A stretch of 64,000 nucleotides of DNA from Phytoseiulus persimilis. Its lineage: Eukaryota; Arthropoda; Arachnida; Mesostigmata; Phytoseiidae. The notes beneath the pieces are model-generated. The model saw only the letters and a program-made list of their open reading frames with translations, was not told where the DNA came from and ran no database searches. Location: positions 62,001 to 126,000 of the forward strand of contig JAQZDE010000039.1 of the NCBI GenBank assembly GCA_037576195.1, in the 5' to 3' direction. This document shows, piece after piece, positions 47,712 through 58,001 of the stretch; within the stretch, counting starts at the first letter, position 1, and each line of letters starts with the position of its first letter. The translations under genes were made by a program, and so were the position numbers.

Positions 47712-49653
47712 ACGAGAAAAAAAGATGACGGAAGCGAAAGCCGCAAAACTCCCCTTGGATGAATCTGTACATATGGATCGTAAAGTATCTTCGATCGAAC
47801 GGCACAAGTGTTGAAATATCCCTTTCGGTGCGAAGCGAGAGATAGAATCTCAACTTTTGTGACAACCGATCGTTTCATTCATCTGCTGTACAGACCGAAC
47901 CTTCTCTCGGAGGTTCATTTTCAAGCGATAACCTCTCAAAAACGTCTGCCGAGTAATAACTTCAGTGAATCCATTCGATGGTGATCGGTTGAAGCGAGAT
48001 ATGCTCTCCCAAGCTCACCAATGGTTCAGATTTTTCCTTCAAGCCATGAGGTGTATCATCGCCTAACGCTGAAGCGTGGAAGCCGGGCAGGGGGAAGGAA
48101 AGGATTATTCTGCTTTCTGGGAGATTCGCGATTCGCTCCATGGGTTCCGTCACTGATGTGAATCGATCAAATTAGTACAACAAGAACGCCGCGCGGCTCA
48201 GGAGAGGAACGGCCCTAGAATACCAATTCTCTTTCGGCCCGTGCGAAGACCAGACAGTGTTTGCTTCGGAGTAGGGTCTCTGAAATTCATTTGACAAGTG
48301 TTGCTTGGAAACTGTATATAGCGTGTACAAAATCAGGGGAAGCTGGAGAGAAGATTTGAAACTAGGAATTTTATCCTCCTGGCTTCTGGAATGAAAGGAG
48401 AGTCAGATAACGGGTGGTAGAGAATCCAGTAATATAAAGTAGTTCTCAATTTTATTTCCGACTGCAAGGAGATTCGATGCCAGACGAGTATCGTGGTCTG
48501 CAGCTGTGCATATAGACGCGACGCAGATGTTTTCAACAGTTCGTGTGGATTGTGTAGATGGGAGGTACATTCTTTCACAGGATTCGTCAAGTACACACAT
48601 CTGAGTGCGAAATCATTCTCTCCGCGCAGGCATGTCTTATAAGCAGATGCTGTGTGAGTAAATACGTCAGTTTCTATAGGAGTGGGAACGCTGTTGAATA
48701 TTTCCCGGTTTCTCACTCAAACGAAGACGAACATAAACATGAGCATCCCGCCCGCCGTAATTTGTAAACTGAAAATGATTGATCCAATAAATACAGAAAT
48801 CATGAACGTAATTCAGGATAACTCTCACTACCGGTCATTGCACGACCGACGGGTTGGTATTTCTGAGATTATTTCCGGATGTGGACGGACTAAGCCCTGC
48901 ATGTCCGATCGACTCCGTAGTTCCCGAAGTAGCGAAAAGGCTCATTTTTTTCACCGGTGATTCCGGCGCGGAATACCAATTATATCCTTGGCATAGTCTT
49001 GACCTGAATGAGAGAACAATAGGAGACATAGCCTGGGTGATGCACGAAATTTATTCAATCCCGTTCTCCTCCTCCGACTTGCGTTTGAGATTTTTCATTC
49101 AAAAAACACTTGGAAACAGCTGAGGTTGGTTTTCCGTTTTGTCGGAGGGTATTATTGTTACGTCAAAGTTCCTTATGAAGATTGCTTCCGTTTTTACAAA
49201 ATGAATGTCCTTTTCAAGCAGAGATAAGTAATAATGTACAACGTTTAAATATTATCATCTTTCATGTCGTGAACGCTCGAACGCATTCGAGGGAAATGCG
49301 TTCGAGTTTTCGAAAATCTATACAACACTTCGTCACTTAAAGAAAAAAACTCTCGACCGTTCGGGCTTCCCCGGGTTCACTTGAGAGGATTCCTTGTTAC
49401 AGTCTGTCATGTCGGCCTTTGAAAACGGCAGTTTCGCCACTCCGGCCTCTAGTGTTGGCGCTAGCGAACGAAACTACATCGGCTGAAAGATCGGTTCATG
49501 ACAGACTCGTTCAACGCTGCTCACTCGCACCTGGTTTGCGAGAGCCCTTGCGGTCAAGTTCATGGCTATCCGGCGACAAGAGTCCGTCGAAGTTGCGACA
49601 GGCTCTATCAATGATGATGATGATGACACATCGGAGACTGTCCCTTCTCGCGT
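47712..49653. other. Intergenic and 3' untranslated region
   Basis: Between the SCAF1-type gene and the 3' end of the minus-strand transposase-derived gene. An AATAAA at 48786-48791 is a possible distal polyadenylation site for the former. Open frames at 48333-48716 (minus) and 48854-49123 (plus) are protein-like in composition but unrecognised. A 12-bp perfect hairpin is listed separately. Confidence 0.4.
49276..49306. repeat. 12-bp perfect hairpin
   Basis: CTCGAACGCATT, a 7-base loop, then AATGCGTTCGAG, with no mismatches. It lies between two convergent genes, about 350 bases beyond the stop codon of the minus-strand gene and 1.6 kb beyond that of the plus-strand gene. Confidence 0.75.
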
Positions 49654-50177
49654 CTACTTGTCGGGCTCGTCCATGTTTATATCGCCTCCGATTATGGAGT
49701 CCAGAAGCTTGTAGTTCTCAACGTTGTCCCACTTCAGCCCTTTAGTTCCGTCACAATCGTCCTTCGAATCTTCTTCATCCTTGATCGATAATAACACAGG
49801 ACTGTTCTCACGTCCGCCAGCTGAAAAATTCATGCGTGCCCGGGGCAAGCGATTAATAGAATAGCTCTTCTCATTCTCCGGGGGGAAACTAGACTATTGC
49901 GCTCTCAGCCATTGATCAGAGAGAAGGCTGAGGAGGAGCTCTTCGAGCATGCACTACTGACCAGGGAGATCTTCGAATAAGTTCATGGTGCCGGTGCTTT
50001 CCACAGGACCTCCCGAAGGAGCCGTGAAACAGTTGAGGTCGCCGTACTCTTCGAGATGCTCTTCTCCCCCCAGGTGGCTGCCTGCAAATCCGAACACAGT
50101 ATCATCCGGCGGAAGTTTCATCGTCACTGCGCTTGCAGAACTCGCCGACACCTTGACGCCCACTGATGACGTTGAAT
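49654..50177 (-). CDS. Alternative 3' ends of the SWIM/MULE gene
   Basis: Exon 13 (50177 downward) can end at the donor CCTG|GTCAGT (49962) and join exon 14 (49820-49654), replacing GQ-stop by a 55-residue acidic tail. If unspliced it stops at 49954 after only two more codons. The exon 14 acceptor (ATTTTTCAG) is strong and the phase matches, so I favour the longer form, with the shorter one as an intron-retention product. Confidence 0.55.
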
Positions 50178-53100
50178 CTGCAGAGACAAAGAACACTGAG
50201 AAAGATATCCGGGGAAAGATGCGAGGATTCGCAATGTGCATTTGGCATTGCGTAGACACATACTCAGGCTAGGATCGTCGTTGAGATGTTTTGTGGCGCC
50301 GTTTGTTATATCCATGTCTTCTTCATCTTCCAACGCTCCGACGGGAACCGCGGTTTTCGTAGCTGCAGGAGATGTTATGTTCACTTGTACTCTGTGGCCT
50401 GCGTTTCTCGTCCACGCTGTGTAAATCTGATTGATTACGGTGAACATGTTATTGAAGTCCGTCTGATTGCTAACTGCCGCCAGGGTTGCCAACCCATTGG
50501 TGATCTCTCGCATTTTCGCCAACTGGAAAGTGACATTCACGAATGAAAATCTCTCGGGATGAATCCTAGGTCGTAGAGAGTCAGATAGAGGAGGCAGGAT
50601 CCGACTCGGTCACCTTGTCGCTGTATTTCATTTCCGAGCCAGGGCCTTCACTGAGATCGCTCATGATATCGACAGGGAAAGGTTCAGTTCGACGCCACTT
50701 GTCCGGGATGAGGCAATCCTGCATGGGTATTGAATGAGCCATCGCGACTACAAACGCGTGACTGCAGGGGAGATGATAACTCTGGTGGAATGCGCAATTG
50801 CACGAGAAGTTCTTCCCGGGTTGAACTGTCCCCTTGCCCGCGACTGAGGATACAAGGTAGGTGGATTCGTTGACGGTTTGGGTCACGGAAAACTTATAAG
50901 TCCTGGAATGAATCATATATCATTACTGACCCGTTATGGAGTCTGCGTTCCGGCGTTTCCCGGCTGTGACCTGGCAGTGGAGGAAGCGGTTCGACAGGAT
51001 TACCCGGGCTTGCAACGGGCGGCATACGTCCTTGCGACATATTTCTTCCCACCGGGCAATGCAGAGCGGTAATAAGCGATCGGACACTGCATAGTTCTCG
51101 TGGCGAATAGCGCGCTTAGCGGAGAATACATCTAAAGACCTCCCAACGCCGGCATACCCGACAGCCTCACACGTGTGCGTGTGTGGTGATCCGAGCGGCA
51201 CCGGGAAAACATTGTGTGAAAACATAAAGAAGACACTCTTCGAGTGTTCTTCACGGAATATCACCGCGTTCGGATGTATGCCGACGTTGGATGAAGCATA
51301 AATCTGCGTGAATTCCTCTTTGTGCCAACTTTGACTCAGAACTGTCGAGTTTAGTCACCGAGGTAAACATTTCCCGTAAAATGTCTCTGAGGCCGTCCGA
51401 AACCATGTGATGCATTTCTGTCGAATTCGGCTCCCCGGAGACTCCAAGCTCGTGCTCACCATAGTGTTCCATTCTCGCAGGGTGAGCTTCCAGCTGAACA
51501 ACACAATGGCAGCGACTGAGGCTGCACAGAAGCCACGGATCCCCGAGGAACAACTCCGACAAATTGGCCGAGTGTTGAAGGACCCAGGAAGGCCTCTGAA
51601 GGAGCGCTTTCGAGCTCTATTCACATTGAAAAATCTTGGTAAGCTACGCAGTCGACGAGCGGCGAGCCAGTGTCCGGAGTGTGTCTATTCAAGAGGATTG
51701 AATCCCGAACTTCCTCATTTTGTCACAGAGGGCGGCGTTCCATACATCAGCCAAGCTTTCAACGATAAGTCAGCTCTACTCCTTCACGAATTGGCTTACT
51801 GCCTGGGACAAACTCAAGACCCGGAGGCGATTCCGATTCTCGTCAAAGTTCTCGCCGACTCGCAAATGGAAGCGATCGCTCGACATGAAGCGGGAGAAGC
51901 GCTAGGAGCCATAGGAGTACTCCACCAGAAGGCTAGATCGGTTCTCGAGAGCCACAAGAACGACTCGAATCCAGTCATCGCTGAAACTTGCCAATTGGCC
52001 TTGCGGCGGATAGAATTCATCCACAGTGCGGGGTACAAGGAGGCCAATGTGAAATGCTCAGGTTACGGTTCTATAGACCCAACACCGCCGTTTGAGGAAC
52101 ACAGCAAGAGTGTCGAAGAATTGCGAGAGATCCTGATAGACCCGAAGAAGCCACTGTGGGAGAGGTAAGACGATAATTTCCGTTCGGGTTCTGGAAACGA
52201 GCTCCGATCCAAGAAGGTTCAACGTCTATGCGTTTAATGCCATCAACGTCTGATGTTGTCGTTTCCAGATATCGAGCCATGTTCTCTCTGAGGAACCTCG
52301 GTTCACCCGAAGCCATCAAAATACTCGGTGAAGCCTTATTTTGTCCATCGTCGGCCCTGTTTCGCCACGAAGTCGCGTTCGTTTTCGGTCAACTCCAGTC
52401 GGAGGAGTCGATTCCATATCTGACGAAGTGTCTTGAGAACACTCAAGAATTGGGCATGGTACGGCACGAATGCGCAGAAGCGCTTGGCAGCATCGCGACT
52501 GATGACTGCAAGAAGCTGTTGAGAAAGTACCTGGATGATCCCGAGAATGTCGTTCGAGAGAGTTGCGAAGTTGCATTGGACATGTGCGAGTACGAGAACT
52601 CGGCCGAGTTCCAATATGCTGACACTTTGTCAAAAGTGCGCCTGGTTCACAATAAGTGTCGCGACGGTGTGTATCCGGGTACGCGAGTCAATCGCGCAGC
52701 AGTGCCTCTGGAGAAAGTTCCTTGGGATGTGGATTTCACTGAATATCAGCCCACTGAATACGAGGACTCGAAAGTTTTGGAAGATAAGCCCTGGGCGGAT
52801 GCCAAAATCACCGGAAGCGGCTCGGGGCTGAAGTTCAACGGAGTCGATGGCGGAGTGAACCGAATATCCTATGAAGGAGAATACAAGGTTGTGAACGGTC
52901 GTCCCCTGAATCCCCAGGGACGAACGGGGATCACTGGAAGAGGTCGACTTGGGCGTTACGGGCCGAACCATGCGGCGGATCCAATCGTGACTCGTTGGCA
53001 ACGAGACGCCCAAGGGAAGCAAGTATTCAACGAAATCACCCTGATGCCAGTCCTGGAATTTGTGGCGATTCAACGCCGGGATAACGGCCAATGGGCGATT

Positions 53101-56100
53101 CCTGGGGGGATGGTCGACCCAGGCGAGAACGTTAACTCGACTCTCAAGAGAGAATTCCTGGAGGAAGCGATGAACTCTGACAGCGGAGTATCGGAAGCTC
53201 AGAGGAAACTCGTGGAGTCATTCTTTGGAGGAGGTCAGCCCATTCACAAGGGCTACGTCGACGACCCCCGGAATACGGACAATGCGTGGATGGAAACAGT
53301 AGCAGTGAACTATCACGACGAGAAAGGTGATATCGTGGGAGGTATGGAGTTGTCGGCTGGGTCAGATGCAGGTAAAGTCTGCTGGATGCCAATGACCCAA
53401 GAACTGGACCTCTACGCGAATCACGCATCATTCCTCGAAAAAGTCGCTGAGAAGCTCGGGGCTCATTGGTGAAGTCATCAGTCGGACATTTCTCTGTTTG
53501 TGTCTTCCTTTAACTCCATCAATGAGGGAAATAAAGTTCGCTCTCAAGGGGAATAACGTTTGCATTTCTAGTGACGACTTCTGATGCAGATGAAGAAGGC
53601 ACCTCGGTGCGAAGAAATGAAGCTCCGAGAAATGAAGCTGTCTAGAACGGTAAGCTGGAAGTGAGCCACATGTTTAAGAGTGGTCTGACAGGCACTCACC
53701 GCGAAATCCGAACTTGGGTCAGAACGTGCAAAGCGGCGTAATCGCAGCATAGAGAGATGAGCCTGGCTTCGTGTTCGACCATTTTCATGTGGTACTCCCG
53801 GATGTCACACAATAACCGATCTGTGTTCGTTTGTTCGATTATACCTGGAGAGTAAACGTCAAATGTCATAAGGAAGATACGGGAGCTGCATCGCCCATTG
53901 ATGGGTTGATCGCACGGGAGATTCCGGTTAATAGTGGTCACGCCCTCAATGAAACGTAATGAACTCACCAGTTACGGCGTAAACCAGATTACATAGAGCG
54001 TCAGACAAAGTCTGCGATCTCTCACAGACGAGTGACATGAACTGCGAGAGGACCTCGACGCGGTCATTCATTCCATTCGCGAACGGTACAACGCCTTCTC
54101 TCTGGAATACAGGGCATCGTTTCGGTTGTTGTGTCTTGAGCGCTCAAATCCCTCACACTGTCGCTGAGCTCAAGATCTTGGTATATTCATCAACTCACTC
54201 TGAATCCAGCCCACATTTCTCTCGCGGGATGCCATTGGGTGTTGAAGTATTTGGCGAAGCGCGTTTCGATACCGTCGAGTTTCTTCAGGTGTTCGTTGTA
54301 GTTTTTTTCTTGCAAGCCTGAGAACATGCCTCGCAGCGTCTTGCAGATTCTCTCTTGAATCGGTAACGAGAGATCGATTCTGGTCATTTCTTTGAGCATA
54401 GATCGAACCACATGGAAATGACAGTAGAGTACACAACGGGCTCCTTCGAACAATGAAGCGAGTTGATTCTTAAGACGACGATGTTGTTCCCGATCTAGGA
54501 GTATGCAGCGCACGTTTCGCGCAGCCGGTTGATTGTGTTGGATGAAGACGTTCAGCAGCAGACCTTGATGAGGATGAAAGCGTTCGGCAAAAGATCAGTT
54601 TAGACGAAGTGTTAGTAATTCGCTGAACTACTACTATCGAGAAGGCAGAATGGCAGTACGAGGGATCTGCGAAAATCTTACCAGCCATCAGGCGGATCGG
54701 CTTCATAAGGATGGCGAACGCGAAAGGCCCTCCGAGGCCTTGGGCGTCATGCCCCGAGAAGGAAACGAGGGAATACTCAGGATTCATGGCGAAGTGGTAC
54801 CCCGCGTCGAACAACAGGATTTCGGGATATAGAGCAAACTTTCTCTTCATGTGTCCTGTTTGGAAAAACACTGCAACCAGTTCCGACTGGTTGTTCACAA
54901 TTATTGAGGAACGACTCTCGAGGTCGCATTCCTCCAGCTTCTGGAGCTCCTGGAAAAGCATAAGGAGATGGATCCGTATTATTTCTGAAGAAGACACCAT
55001 ACTCCACAACTAAAGTGTTCATCCTTCAGGGCTCGTGTAACGAACTCTTTAGGTCTGTCAACGACCAACATCCGGAACGGGAAGTTACCTGAAGAAGGAC
55101 TTCAACAGGGGCAGCGTCCCCCAATAGAGTCAGCTTTTCAGGAAGATCGACTATTCCTTTCAAAGTCAGCGCTCGATACTCCTCTTGAGGACCGATGTCT
55201 TCCTCTGCATCGGGTTCCTCGTCCCCGATACCCATTCCAAGGCCCATGCCCGGCACTGGCGAAGGGTGTGCGCCTGACTCATCGAGATCTTCAGCGTCAA
55301 GTAAATTGACTCCAATCGTCTCGGTTTCCACAACGTCTGGGACTCCGCTGCAAATTAGTCATGGACTTCAGACTCATCCGATTCGGTTCACAGAGAGGGG
55401 GTGGACGATGAGGTTAGTTACGGAATCGCGGATAGTAGCCGGCAGTATCACGTTCATGCGTCGAATTTCCAAACTCACTCGAGAGAGTCTTCGACGACTT
55501 CATCCTGTATGACGCTGGCAGGAGCGATAGGAGTGCTCGGTTGCTGAATGTCGGGTGTTCGTTCTGTGTGATCATGTACGGGATCGAGTTTGAGCACAAT
55601 AATGCAGTCAACTTTTCTTTCGTATTTAACAACAACTGTAGCTTTACAGTTACGAATATTCTTCCTGAAACGGTGAGACCTCAGGTTTTGAGAAAACGAA
55701 CACTGGAACGACCATCAGGGCTCTGAGGTTGACATTCTGTTGCGATGCGCGTAATTGGACATCCGAATAAATGTAAACTTACGGTGGTGTCTTCGGATTC
55801 GGTGTGTGGCCGCTCTTCGCTCGGTTGTTGTGAACACAGAGATATCGTACGTACACAAATTGCCATTTTTCTTCCACCTTCGGAGCCAGCTCAGGCTGTG
55901 ATTTTCCAAGAGCCGTGCTTTTGCTCTGGTCACGTTTTTGCGTAGCCACGTCTCTCCCTTTGTTATAGGCGGCAACAGTTCTGGAAGATGTACAGAAACA
56001 TTTCTAACGTAACAGCCGTTATCACATTGGTTCATTCAATGAACGTCATGCACGCCAGTATATCAGTGATCTATAGTTTCACTGACCGAGTCCGAATTGT

Positions 56101-56556
56101 GTGGCTATGAATCTTCATCGGTATTGCATAAGTCGACAGATAAGATATAGTGCGGTTGGGTAGTTTCATTCCCCCAATGAGATTCTAGCACGTTTTCGTG
56201 GTCGAAAGAACTCGATAACTCTTGTTTGACCGAACTGATTCCGTCAAATGCTGGCGGCACATCAACTTTCAATCGACCGTACTGTGAGCCGCTCGTCGTC
56301 GAGTTTCGGCGACTGTATAGAGTTACCCTCCAGGTGGAATAAGATAAGTTCTAGATCGGCACAAGCCCGGGGCATTGTGGAACCGGGGCGGAACTTGGCA
56401 CAAAGTTGGAGCTTGTTCCTCGAATGCTCGAGAGACCTACCTTGACGTGTTGACTTTATATTGTTGTCCGGTCGCTTGACACCACTCTTCGAAGCGGCTT
56501 TTCCACTCTTCCCACGAGTGGAATTCGTCGTTCTCTTTCAGTAAGGCCGAATCCAT
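49654..56556 (-). CDS. SWIM zinc-finger protein derived from a MULE transposase (ZSWIM1/3-like)
   Basis: Fourteen in-phase exons: 56556-56441, 55980-55783, 55664-55479, 55347-55089, 54949-54682, 54563-54199, 54101-53969, 53844-53700, 51493-51359, 51139-50927, 50902-50614, 50522-50264, 50177-49962, 49820-49654, giving 982 aa. Domains in order: a FAR1-like DNA-binding region ([13 protein letters not shown]111 ... H135xH137), an acidic linker, a MULE transposase core (LLFDAGYHF with D301, [18 protein letters not shown] with D366, CHFHV), a SWIM finger (C707xC709 ... C719xH721), and an acidic C-terminus ([13 protein letters not shown]). Two core aspartates remain; the third catalytic acid was not placed. 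No terminal repeats were seen and the gene has 13 introns, which suggests a domesticated host gene rather than a live transposon (inference). The junction 51359/51139 uses the weakest sites (GTGACT; GGGAG). Intron 8 contains the DOHH-NUDT9 gene on the other strand. Confidence 0.85.
51506..53472 (+). CDS. DOHH-NUDT9: Deoxyhypusine hydroxylase fused to NUDT9-type ADP-ribose pyrophosphatase
   Basis: Exons 51506-51638, 51729-52164 and 52269-53472, in phase, 590 aa. Residues 1-311 are DOHH, the diiron HEAT-repeat enzyme that completes hypusine on eIF5A. All four His-Glu metal motifs are present (64-65, 97-98, 223-224, 256-257), and its usual end ([11 protein letters not shown]) is followed at once, without stop or intron, by the NUDT9 domain (about 312-590). 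NUDT9 hydrolyses ADP-ribose to AMP and ribose-5-phosphate. Its marks are [20 protein letters not shown]-like [12 protein letters not shown], a Nudix box GGMVDPGEN ... REFLEE with catalytic acids intact, and [16 protein letters not shown]. The mitochondrial presequence of stand-alone NUDT9 is absent. The start is the Met matching DOHH; an in-frame ATG at 51410 would add 32 residues. The first intron (90 bases) is stop-free and in frame. The gene is nested in an intron of the minus-strand SWIM gene. Confidence 0.92.
53530..53535 (+). terminator. Polyadenylation signal for DOHH-NUDT9
   Basis: AATAAA 58 bases after the stop codon. It lies within intron 8 of the opposite-strand gene, so the nested gene can end before reaching exon 8 (53700-53844). 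Confidence 0.6.
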
Positions 56557-58001
56557 TGTTGTCCAACTGGGCCGACTGCGCCTCTTCAGACAACTCTGGA
56601 ATGCCGCCGACGCTTCTTCCCCACTACACGATTCCGAGCCCGAGTTTCTTTATAAGCTTTGGTTATGTTCACTTCAGTAGCGATCGGCTTGTTTGTAAAC
56701 AGGGGTTACCTCTGTCGTCTGCTACTGCTCGCGCCACCGCCATCGCTGCCGTTGAATCAAACTGTCATCCGACCGCGCCATTCGCACGCGCACGCTTACA
56801 ACGATTCGGCGAGATCAACTTCGGATGTTAGAACCACCCGAAAGAGCATCGTTGTAATCTTCATACGTGGATCGAGCATCGGGCGGCGGAAATCTTGCGC
56901 TCCACAAATCGAAAAACGTATCCTTCTCTTTATACATTCAATGTCGTCGAATCCCAGTTTTCTCTCCAATACAGATTAACATGCATGCAGTTCCAGCTCG
57001 AGAGCTCAATCCATCTCCTCTTTTCCACGCCTCGATTTCTGCACTTTTGAATCGAGTTGAAAAGATTCTGGCTCCCAGTTTGAGAACGTTACATCTCCAT
57101 TGGCCGATATTGTGTTTGACCGTTTTCCCGCAGATATTCCGATGGCTCTCCACAGGAATCGATAGCGCTCTACGGCTGTGTTACCTTGACTGAGTATCGA
57201 GAGAATTTCATTAAATGTATAAGAGACCACAGTTTTTCGTTGTTGTCTCGAAAACCGGAAAACGTATCTTCCTCCAGATCTGAGATCACGTGACTCCACA
57301 TCACGAACTTCGCGCGTTTTGAATCTCGTTCTTTGTGTTCAACTCTGTCAGACTTTCCACTGTATGAAGGCGTGAAACTAATCGCATTCAGTGTCACTTG
57401 ACGCAAATACGCTCTCAGTGGGATCTCGGTAGGCTCGCGGTGCCGCTCGAGTAACTGATCCTTCACCCTCACGGGACATCGGAAAACTTTCCGGTTATAC
57501 TCGATGAAAAGATTCATATCGCGAATGCTCCGTAAGGCTCGACTCAATGTCAATGAGACTTTTCCTTGGCGATAATTCCTCCACCGTTCCAATCTCTGTG
57601 TATTGGACGCGCTAAAATGAACCACATGCCGCAAACTCTAACCGCGAAAGTGCGAGAATCATGAGCGATGACTTAAGTTTGATAGATGAAGCCTCTACCC
57701 CTATTGGTTCTTCGTTCCTGGATGCGTTTACGATTTTACGCGAGATATGTGCAACTGACGATACCTTATCTCTTGCTTCTCGCGGCACTTCCGAATGAAA
57801 CAACTTTAGAGAAAACGCTCCGAGTATGACTCCATTTCCTCTACTTGAGTTTATTGTTCCGCTAACGATTGTTCGAAGTCGCATATTAAATTAGGCTTCG
57901 ATCAAAGGAGAACTCAGCTGGAAAATGATTCTAGTGCAAGTCGGGACGAGCTGGGTATCAGGGAGGCTCGATCTCGCCGTATTTACAACCCAGATGCACG
58001 T
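56557..58001. other. Region between SWIM gene start and cuticle gene end
   Basis: It holds the presumed promoter of the minus-strand SWIM gene and the 3' region of the cuticle gene, with AATAAA on the minus strand at 57855-57850, about 150 bases past the cuticle stop. Two overlapping minus-strand frames, 57612-57884 (90 codons) and 57170-57634 (154 codons), differ in phase and could be one broken reading frame. Neither matches a family I know. Confidence 0.4.
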
